From Rhizobium rhizogenes NBRC 13257 (GTDB lineage: Bacteria > Pseudomonadota > Alphaproteobacteria > Rhizobiales > Rhizobiaceae): 64,000 nucleotides of DNA. The notes beneath the pieces were generated by a model. The model was given only the letters and a program-made list of their open reading frames with translations. It made no database searches and had not been told where the DNA came from. Made by a program: the position numbers and the translations under genes. Positions 32,277-38,439 of the stretch are shown here, in pieces. The DNA is taken from contig NZ_BAYX01000014.1 in assembly GCF_000696095.1 (NCBI RefSeq), positions 1 to 64,000 of the forward strand, read 5' to 3'. Each line of letters begins with the position of its first letter. Positions within the stretch are counted from its first letter, which is position 1.

Positions 32277-33407
32277 TCAAACCGGCTCGAGATCGCCCCT
32301 CGCCCAGTTCTCCTGCGTCTCCGCCATGAAATCGGCAAAACGGCCCTCGGCGATCGCCTGCCGGATGCCCTGCATCAGTTCCTGATAGTAGGCGAGATTG
32401 TTCCAGGAGAGCAGCATGCCGCCGAGCGCCTCGTTGGCGCGGACGAGATGATGCAGATAGGCGCGTGAATAGTCGCGCGAGGCTGGGCAATTCGATTGGT
32501 CATCGAGCGGACGCATGTCCTCGGCGTGGCGGGCATTGCGGATATTGACCTTCCCGCGGCGGGTAAACGCCAGGCCGTGGCGACCGGAGCGGGTCGGCAT
32601 CACGCAGTCGAACATGTCGATGCCGCGGGCGACGGATTTCAGAATATCGTCCGGCGTGCCGACGCCCATCAGATAGCGCGGCTTTTCAGTCGGCAGTTCC
32701 GGTAGGGTGGTTTCCAGCATGCGCAGCATCACATCCTGCGGCTCACCGACGGCAAGGCCGCCGACGGCGTAGCCCTTCAGGTCCATCTGGCTCAGCGCCT
32801 GCGCCGAGCGGACACGCAAGTCAGGCACGTCGCCGCCCTGCACGATGCCGAACATCGCCTTGCCGGGCTGGTCGCCAAAGGCGACCTTGCAGCGCTCGGC
32901 CCAGCGCAAGGACATTTCCATGGCCCGCTCGATCTCTTTCGGAGTCGAGGGCAGCGCCACGCATTCATCGAGCTGCATCTGGATATCGGAGCCGAGCAGG
33001 CCCTGGATCTCGATCGAGCGTTCCGGCGACATATGATGCAGGCTGCCATCGACATGCGACTTGAAGGTCACGCCCTTCTCGTCGAGCTTGCGCAGACCGG
33101 ACAGCGACATCACCTGGAAACCGCCGGAATCGGTCAGGATCGGATGCGGCCAGCGGATCAGCTCATGCAAGCCGCCGAGGCGGGCGACACGCTCGGCGGT
33201 CGGGCGCAGCATCAGGTGATAGGTATTGCCGAGAATGATATCGGCGCCGCTTTCGCGCACCTGATCGAGATACATCGCCTTGACAGTGCCGACCGTGCCG
33301 ACGGGCATGAAGGCTGGCGTGCGGATCGTGCCGCGCGGCATGGAAACTTCGCCGAGACGGGCGCCGCCATCGGTCTTCTTCAATTGGAACTGAAAGCTCT
33401 CGCTCAT
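32277..33407 (-). CDS. tgt: tRNA-guanine transglycosylase with altered zinc site
   Basis: A 376-residue TIM-barrel enzyme that swaps preQ1 for guanine at position 34 of tRNA-Tyr, -His, -Asn and -Asp. Catalytic elements are present: DSGGFQVMSLSGLRK with the general Asp, and FDCVMPTRSGRHG with the nucleophilic Asp267. The zinc site is altered: where Escherichia coli has Cys-x-Cys-x2-Cys and a later His, this protein has Ser305, Cys307, Ser310 and Asn336 (SNCPASRDYSRAYLHH; SWNNLAYY). It follows queA after six bases, so the two are co-transcribed. Confidence 0.95.
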   Translation of the reverse strand: MSESFQFQLKKTDGGARLGEVSMPRGTIRTPAFMPVGTVGTVKAMYLDQVRESGADIILGNTYHLMLRPTAERVARLGGLHELIRWPHPILTDSGGFQVMSLSGLRKLDEKGVTFKSHVDGSLHHMSPERSIEIQGLLGSDIQMQLDECVALPSTPKEIERAMEMSLRWAERCKVAFGDQPGKAMFGIVQGGDVPDLRVRSAQALSQMDLKGYAVGGLAVGEPQDVMLRMLETTLPELPTEKPRYLMGVGTPDDILKSVARGIDMFDCVMPTRSGRHGLAFTRRGKVNIRNARHAEDMRPLDDQSNCPASRDYSRAYLHHLVRANEALGGMLLSWNNLAYYQELMQGIRQAIAEGRFADFMAETQENWARGDLEPV

Positions 33408-33413
33408 CTCGTC

Positions 33414-34496
33414 TTAGTCTTTCCGGTGGAGCAGGCTGCCATCGCCATAGGAATAGAAGCGATAACCCGTCTCAATAGCATGGGTATAGGCCGCGCGCAT
33501 GGTATCGAGGCCGGCAAAGGCCGACACCAGCATGAACAGCGTCGAGCGCGGCAGGTGAAAATTGGTCATCAGCAGATCGACCGCCTTGAAGCGGTAACCG
33601 GGTGTAATGAAGATGCCGGTTGCGCCGGACCAGGGCTTGATCGTGCCGTCCTCGGCAGCCGCACTTTCGAGCAGCCGCAGCGACGTGGTGCCGACGCAGA
33701 CGATGCGCCCGCCCCTCGCCTTCACGGCGTTCAGCTTCTCCGCTGTCGCTGCATCGACATGGCCGATCTCGAAATGCATCTTGTGGTCTTCGGTATCGTC
33801 AGCCTTGACCGGCAGGAAGGTGCCGGCGCCGACATGCAGCGTCACGAAATGCCGCTCGACGCCCATGGCGTCCAGCGTTGCAAACAGTGACGGGGTGAAA
33901 TGCAGGCCGGCGGTGGGCGCTGCGACGGCGCCCTCCTCGCGGGCGTAGATGGTCTGGTAATCGGCGCGGTCGCGCTCGTCTTCCGGACGCTTGGCGGCGA
34001 TATAAGGCGGCAGCGGGATATGACCGACGGCGGCAATCGCCTCGTCCAGCGCCGGACCGGAGAGATCAAAGCGCAGCGTGATCTCGCCACCCTCGCCCTT
34101 CTCCTCGACCACAGCATCAAGCGCGCCGAGAGCGCAGACATTTTCGCCATGGCCGAACTGGATGCGGTCGCCGATCTTGATGCGCTTGCCCGGCTTCGCG
34201 AACGCCTTCCAGCGATCGGGTGCGGCGCGCATATGCAGCGTCGCCGAAACCTGCTGGCCGGGCGCACCCTCGCGATGACGAATGCCTTCCAACTGTGCCG
34301 GAATGACCTTCGTGTCGTTGAAGACGATAGCGTCGCCGGGGCGAAGGTAGGACGAGAGATCGCGGATTTGGCGGTCGCTCAAGACCATCTCCGCATTCGG
34401 ATCGACCACGAGCAAGCGCGCGCTATCGCGCGGCTCGGCGGGCCTAAGCGCGATACGCTCGTCCGGCAGGTCGAAATCGAAAAGGTCAACACGCAT
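33414..34496 (-). CDS. queA: S-adenosylmethionine:tRNA ribosyltransferase-isomerase
   Basis: A 360-residue enzyme opening MRVDLFDFDLPDERIALRPA, the QueA hallmark, and containing GLHFTPSLF, HVGAGTFLPVK, and the TNFHLPRSTLFMLVSAFAG motif near 315. It converts preQ1-tRNA to epoxyqueuosine-tRNA. It precedes tgt, which makes its substrate. A strong hairpin separates it from the cyclophilin gene upstream, so the queA-tgt pair probably has its own promoter. Confidence 0.96.
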   Translation of the reverse strand: MRVDLFDFDLPDERIALRPAEPRDSARLLVVDPNAEMVLSDRQIRDLSSYLRPGDAIVFNDTKVIPAQLEGIRHREGAPGQQVSATLHMRAAPDRWKAFAKPGKRIKIGDRIQFGHGENVCALGALDAVVEEKGEGGEITLRFDLSGPALDEAIAAVGHIPLPPYIAAKRPEDERDRADYQTIYAREEGAVAAPTAGLHFTPSLFATLDAMGVERHFVTLHVGAGTFLPVKADDTEDHKMHFEIGHVDAATAEKLNAVKARGGRIVCVGTTSLRLLESAAAEDGTIKPWSGATGIFITPGYRFKAVDLLMTNFHLPRSTLFMLVSAFAGLDTMRAAYTHAIETGYRFYSYGDGSLLHRKD

Positions 34497-34516
34497 TCAG
34501 GCAATCCGGGCAAAGC

Positions 34517-34556
34517 GAAACCCGCCCCCGCGCCAAAGGCGCAAGAGGCGGGTTTC
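34517..34556 (-). terminator. Hairpin between ppiB and queA
   Basis: GAAACCCGCC (34517-34526) pairs with GGCGGGTTTC (34547-34556), and an inner GCGCC-AAA-GGCGC stem strengthens it. Placed 14 bases beyond the ppiB stop on the minus strand. The pairing also works on the plus strand. Confidence 0.6.
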
Positions 34557-34570
34557 AGGAATAATCACAA

Positions 34571-35071
34571 TCAGACGTCGGCGGCAATCCGCGCGGAGAC
34601 GATCGAGTCCGGATCCTTCACCGGCTCGCCGCGCTTGATCTTGTCGACATTGTCCATGCCGCTGATCACCTGGCCCCAGACCGAATACTGCTTGTTCAGC
34701 CAGGATGCGTCAGCGAAGCAGATAAAGAACTGCGAGTTGGCCGAGTTCGGGTTCTGCGAACGCGCCATCGAGCAAGTGCCGCGAATGTGCGACGTGGCGG
34801 AAAATTCAGCCTTCAGGTCCGGCTTGGACGAGCCGCCCGTACCGGCGCGGGCCGTGTTGCCGCCTACCTTGCCATGCTCCACATCGCCGGTCTGGGCCAT
34901 GAAGCCGTCGATGACGCGATGGAAAACAACGCCGTCATAGGCCTTCTCGCGAGCGAGTTCCTTGATGCGGGCGACATGCTCGGGCGCTACCTGCGGCAGG
35001 AGCTGAATGACAACTTCGCCCTTGGTGGTTTCCAGGATGAGGGTGTTTTCGGGATCCTTGATCTCAGCCAT
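34571..35071 (-). CDS. ppiB: Cytoplasmic peptidyl-prolyl cis-trans isomerase (cyclophilin)
   Basis: A 166-residue cyclophilin without signal peptide. Active-site elements FHRVIDGFMAQTGD (about residues 52-65), the AEFSATSHIRGTCSMARS and NSANSQFFI segments, and W in ASWLNKQYSVWGQV are present. It speeds proline isomerisation in protein folding. It is paired with the secreted paralogue just upstream. Confidence 0.93.
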   Translation of the reverse strand: MAEIKDPENTLILETTKGEVVIQLLPQVAPEHVARIKELAREKAYDGVVFHRVIDGFMAQTGDVEHGKVGGNTARAGTGGSSKPDLKAEFSATSHIRGTCSMARSQNPNSANSQFFICFADASWLNKQYSVWGQVISGMDNVDKIKRGEPVKDPDSIVSARIAADV

Positions 35072-35153
35072 TTTCGTTTCCTCGTTCTATGTTTGATTGC
35101 GCACGATCTTATCCAAAAACCGCTTCACACTTTTTGGGATCATGCCTTTGGAT

Positions 35154-35726
35154 TTACTTCTTGCTGACGGTGACCTTCAGCATCTTGTCCGGGTTGCTCA
35201 CTTCGCCATTCTGGCCTTCGCCGCGCTTGATCTTGTCGACGAGTTCCATGCCGGAGACGACCTTGCCGACGACCGTATACTGGCCGTTCAGAAAATCGCC
35301 GTCAGCGAACATGATGAAGAACTGCGAGTTGGCGGAATTCGGATCCTGGGCACGCGCCATGCCGATAACGCCGCGCGTGAACGGAACCTTGGAGAATTCG
35401 GCCGGAAGGTTCGGAAGATCGGAACCGCCGGTGCCGGCCTTGGCGGCGTTATAGCCCTTCGTCGTGTTGCCGTACTGGACATCGCCGGTCTGGGCCATGA
35501 AACCATCGATGACGCGGTGGAAGACAACATTGTCATACGCACCCTTCTTCGCCAACGCTTCGATCTGCGCGACATGCTTCGGCGCAACTTCGGGCATCAA
35601 CTCGATGACAACAGGGCCGTCCTTCAGCTGGATCGTCAGAAGATCGGTGGCCGCGGCCGAGATGGCGCTGCCTGCGAAGGCGGCGAGGCCGAGAAAGCCT
35701 GCCAATGCGATATGAAGAAGTTTCAT
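35154..35726 (-). CDS. ppiA: Periplasmic peptidyl-prolyl cis-trans isomerase (cyclophilin)
   Basis: A 190-residue cyclophilin with a signal peptide (residues 1-24: LLHIALAGFLGLAAFAGSAI, cut near SAA-AT). It repeats the active site FHRVIDGFMAQTGDVQYG and NSANSQFFIMFADG. It is probably the periplasmic isomerase, next to its cytoplasmic paralogue from which it differs mainly by the export signal. Confidence 0.92.
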   Translation of the reverse strand: MKLLHIALAGFLGLAAFAGSAISAAATDLLTIQLKDGPVVIELMPEVAPKHVAQIEALAKKGAYDNVVFHRVIDGFMAQTGDVQYGNTTKGYNAAKAGTGGSDLPNLPAEFSKVPFTRGVIGMARAQDPNSANSQFFIMFADGDFLNGQYTVVGKVVSGMELVDKIKRGEGQNGEVSNPDKMLKVTVSKK

Positions 35727-35764
35727 GGGTGCTCCGTTCGGAAAAATGGATTTCGGCCTGACTT

Positions 35765-36268
35765 TTATTTGGCCGGATCTTTTAACTTGCCAGTCAGGGC
35801 TTCAAGAACCGCTGGCGGGACGAAGGCGCTGACATTGCCGCCCATGGAGGCGATCTGCCGCACCAATGTGGCGGTTATGGGCCGGGACGCCGTGCCGGCG
35901 GGCAGAAACAGGGTCTGAATATCCGGCGCCATCTGGCGGTTCATACCGGCCATCTGCATTTCATAATCGAGATCGGTGCCATCGCGCAGGCCACGCACCA
36001 GGAGGCTCGCGCCATGCTTGCGGGCCGCGTCGACCACCAGATTGTCGAAGGAGACTACGGATATGTCAGCAGCCTTCTTCGGCAGCGCATCAGCAAGCGA
36101 CCGGTTGATCAGCTCCGCCCGCTCCTCGAAGGAAAAAAGCGGTTTCTTGCCAGGATGAATCCCGATCGCGACAATGACCTTGGAGGCGACATTCAGCGCC
36201 TGCACGAGGACGTCCAGATGTCCATTGGTCATGGGATCGAAGGATCCGGGATAAAAGGCTGTCGTCAT
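35765..36268 (-). CDS. coaD: Pantetheine-phosphate adenylyltransferase
   Basis: A 167-residue nucleotidyltransferase. The chosen ATG gives the standard start MTTAFYPGSFDPMTNGHLDV; 20 extra residues from a start at 36328 do not fit the family. The nucleotide-binding TNGH box is present, while the ISST-like C-terminal motif is ITATLVRQIA. It makes dephospho-CoA in coenzyme A synthesis. The order gyrA-coaD-ppi-ppi-queA-tgt is common in rhizobia. Confidence 0.94.
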   Translation of the reverse strand: MTTAFYPGSFDPMTNGHLDVLVQALNVASKVIVAIGIHPGKKPLFSFEERAELINRSLADALPKKAADISVVSFDNLVVDAARKHGASLLVRGLRDGTDLDYEMQMAGMNRQMAPDIQTLFLPAGTASRPITATLVRQIASMGGNVSAFVPPAVLEALTGKLKDPAK

Positions 36269-36347
36269 ACCGAGCCGGCTCGTTGTTTCGACGCCTTTTG
36301 TCACGGATAGCCCCTTCTCGCAAGTCATTTACAACCCGGCAATGGCC

Positions 36348-36397
36348 TCTGAACGACAGATGAATGCGGCGTTCAAGCCCGTTTCAGATCGACAATG
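36348..36397 (+). repeat. Diverged copy of the 3' end of the small gene at 36470-36691
   Basis: This 50-base stretch matches 36639-36688 at 37 of 50 positions by my count and encodes SERQMNAAFKPVSD against SERQMNKAFKVASD in the intact gene. It looks like the tail of a lost paralogue. Confidence 0.55.
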
Positions 36398-36469
36398 CTT
36401 TACTCACCCCAACATCGAAACGGGCCGGTTCAACCGGTTCATCCATCTCCGGCTCAGGAATATCAGGCC

Positions 36470-36691
36470 ATGCTGGTCCTCATCGTCGCAGTCGCCATTG
36501 TCGCCTCCATCCTCATTGAGCACGTTGTTCACCTGTTCGCGAACAATTACGAAATCGAATGGGCTGCTCATACCGACAGTGATGACACCACTTCTGCTCA
36601 AGAAATCATCAGCGCCATGCGCAAAACGCATCGCGAATCTGAACGCCAGATGAACAAGGCATTCAAGGTTGCTTCAGATGGGCGTTGGTAA
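36470..36691 (+). CDS. Small membrane protein, 73 aa
   Basis: The ATG at 36470 follows AGGA about 10 bases upstream. Residues 2-20 (LVLIVAVAIVASILIEHVV) are a membrane segment; the rest is acidic then basic (NYEIEWAAHTDSDD, TSAQEIISAMRKTHRESERQ). A single-span protein with a cytoplasmic tail. No family recognised. The first of three tiny membrane genes in a row on the plus strand; its tail is partly duplicated upstream. Confidence 0.55.
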   Translation: MLVLIVAVAIVASILIEHVVHLFANNYEIEWAAHTDSDDTTSAQEIISAMRKTHRESERQMNKAFKVASDGRW

Positions 36692-36783
36692 ATAGAGCCC
36701 AACATATGGCGGAACCATTCACGAGCCGCTGCGTTAAAGTACGAACCTTAAATTTGCACGTTGCTGTAAGAAGGAAAAAGAGT

Positions 36784-36942
36784 ATGCCCGACAAGATCAC
36801 CCTTATTAACGTTGTTTGGATGACGATGATTTCCGGAATGCTTGCAGCAACGATCGCTCTTTACGATCAAAAGCCTGACCAGTCGAAGATCTATGGTCCC
36901 TTTGCTTCGGCTCGTTCCTTTACGGCTTCCAGCCAATACTAA
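36784..36942 (+). CDS. Small membrane protein, 52 aa
   Basis: A 52-codon gene with an AAGGAAAAAGAGT leader. Residues 5-27 (ITLINVVWMTMISGMLAATI) form a membrane segment, followed by a short polar tail (ALYDQKPDQSKIYGPFASAR). Unknown function; the ribosome site is the best support for its reality. Confidence 0.55.
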   Translation: MPDKITLINVVWMTMISGMLAATIALYDQKPDQSKIYGPFASARSFTASSQY

Positions 36943-36983
36943 AGGGATCTGAACGCTAGTTCCGCGAGAGGAAGGGAGCGATC

Positions 36984-37118
36984 ATGTTCACGATATTAAC
37001 GGTGCTTACGCTTTTCATCAGCATCATGTTCGTTGTGTCTGTTGCATCCACCATATCGGCGCTCCATCGCGAAAGCGAAGAGAGCAAGAAGCTGAACAAG
37101 CGTCACGGAACACTCTGA
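36984..37118 (+). CDS. Tiny membrane protein, 44 aa
   Basis: A 44-codon gene with GGAG six bases before the ATG. Residues 2-27 (FTILTVLTLFISIMFVVSVA) form a membrane segment with a charged tail (HRESEESKKLNKRHG). A perfect terminator follows at 37182. Unknown function; resembles other rhizobial micro-proteins in form only. Confidence 0.55.
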   Translation: MFTILTVLTLFISIMFVVSVASTISALHRESEESKKLNKRHGTL

Positions 37119-37181
37119 CCCTTCGGGCTCCTGACAATCTCCCCCACCCGCGTGCGGCCCTCCAGGCGCCCGGGACCAGTC

Positions 37182-37212
37182 AAACCGGACGCTCCCCAGC
37201 GTCCGGTTTTTT
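37182..37212 (+). terminator. Rho-independent terminator after the small membrane genes
   Basis: AAACCGGACGCT, loop CCCC and AGCGTCCGGTTT form a perfect 12-bp stem followed by more T residues (37210-37212). Confidence 0.88.
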
Positions 37213-37297
37213 CTATGCAGTGGCTGCACAGCGGAAATCCTGAAATCGACAAAAGGTCGCACGCCTCCGACACACCCTGACAAATCTTGTGTCGCCA

Positions 37298-37324
37298 AAT
37301 GGTATGGTATAGTACCATACCATT
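37298..37324. promoter_or_regulatory. TetR operator candidate
   Basis: AATGGTATGGTA (37298-37309) and TACCATACCATT (37313-37324) form a perfect 12-bp inverted repeat around TAG, ending 20 bases before the tetR start. Each arm holds a GGTAT-type half repeat. This is a typical autorepression site and would control tetR-doxX. Confidence 0.8.
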
Positions 37325-37344
37325 ATTCATCGAATGAGGCTTAT

Positions 37345-37989
37345 ATGGAGACCCATAGGACAGAGCGCGGGGCAGACCGAGTTAAGCAACTCGTGGAAAG
37401 TGCAGCGGAATTGTTCCTTGAGCAGGGATATGATGCCGTTTCCATCGACATGGTGATATCCCGCTCCGGTGGTTCACGACGCAATGTCTACGATCATTTC
37501 GGCGGCAAGGAAGGGCTTTTCATCGAAGCGGTCACACGGCTTTGCGCCGACATTTCCGCTCCGCTCGAACTGCTTGAAATCCCCAAAACCGGAGAGTTCG
37601 ACAGGGCACTCACATCCTTCGCCTGCAGTGTTCTTGGCATCGTGCTTCAACCACAAGCGCTCGCATTGCATCGCCTGATGGCATCCAAAGGCCATCAATT
37701 CCCAAGGCTCGCCCAGGCAATCTGGTTCGGAGGCCCGGAGAATGCCACGCGCATTCTGGCAAGCTGGATCGAACCCAAGCAAACGGATGGCCAGTTTCGG
37801 GCAGACATCTCTGCGTTTGATTTGGCCGAGCAGTTCCTGAGCATGCTGGTGATGGCGCCACAATTGCGCGGCCTCGTGGGGATTGATCGCAAACCGCCAG
37901 ATAAGGCAGCAATCGAGCGCCTGAGCGAAGCGGCCGTTAAAACATTTCTACAGGGTGTCATAACAAGCGAGGCTAAAGACCGTGGGTAA
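37345..37989 (+). CDS. TetR-family transcriptional regulator
   Basis: A 214-residue repressor. The N-terminal helix-turn-helix reads AAELFLEQGYDAVSIDMVIS then RSGGSRRNVYDHFGGKEGLF (about residues 18-57). The C-terminal domain resembles the AcrR/TetR_C group (FLSMLVMAPQLRGLVG). It overlaps the doxX-like gene by eight bases and lies just behind the 12-bp inverted repeat. Ligand unknown. Confidence 0.93.
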   Translation: METHRTERGADRVKQLVESAAELFLEQGYDAVSIDMVISRSGGSRRNVYDHFGGKEGLFIEAVTRLCADISAPLELLEIPKTGEFDRALTSFACSVLGIVLQPQALALHRLMASKGHQFPRLAQAIWFGGPENATRILASWIEPKQTDGQFRADISAFDLAEQFLSMLVMAPQLRGLVGIDRKPPDKAAIERLSEAAVKTFLQGVITSEAKDRG

Positions 37990-38341
37990 ATTCAAATGGA
38001 GCCTGATACTTCCGTGGATCGTGGGAATTTTCTTCGTGGCGGGAGGATTGGGCAATATCTTTGCATCCAATACCATTCTCGATGATTACCAGCGCTGGGG
38101 CTATCCCGGATGGTTTCATTACGTGACTGGCATAGTCGAGCTGGCTGCCGCCGCCCTCATCCTTTTGCGCCCCACTCGCCTTCTCGGCCTAGCGCTCGCC
38201 GCCACCATCATGCTCTCAGCGATTGCGACCGTGCTGGGACACGGTGAATATTCACATGCCATTGCTCCCGCGACCGTATTAGGCTTGGTGCTGCTGACAG
38301 GCTGGACCACCTGGCGGACAGGTCTTGCCGCCTCTCGATAG
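37982..38341 (+). CDS. DoxX-like membrane protein
   Basis: A 119-residue, four-span membrane protein starting at GTG. Spans lie at about 7-27, 47-62, 65-84 and 95-112 (LILPWIVGIFFVAGGLGNIF, VTGIVELAAAALILLRPTR, LLGLALAATIMLSAIATVLG). The pattern F..AG..N...........YP.WF.Y.TG..EL is that of DoxX_2. Role unknown, often linked to redox or antibiotic stress. Co-transcribed with tetR. Confidence 0.82.
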   Translation: MGKFKWSLILPWIVGIFFVAGGLGNIFASNTILDDYQRWGYPGWFHYVTGIVELAAAALILLRPTRLLGLALAATIMLSAIATVLGHGEYSHAIAPATVLGLVLLTGWTTWRTGLAASR

Positions 38342-38386
38342 GGCGTGTTGCATTCCAAGATCTATACCGATGCTTTCGAACAGACA

Positions 38387-38414
38387 AAAACGGCCGCCCA
38401 AAGGCGGCCGTTTT
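38387..38414. terminator. Bidirectional terminator between doxX and gyrA
   Basis: AAAACGGCCGCC, loop CAAA, GGCGGCCGTTTT: a perfect 12-bp stem with A- and T-tracts, serving both the rightward doxX and the leftward gyrA transcripts. Confidence 0.9.
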
Positions 38415-38439
38415 CCATTAAACTCATTAAAATCGAGAG

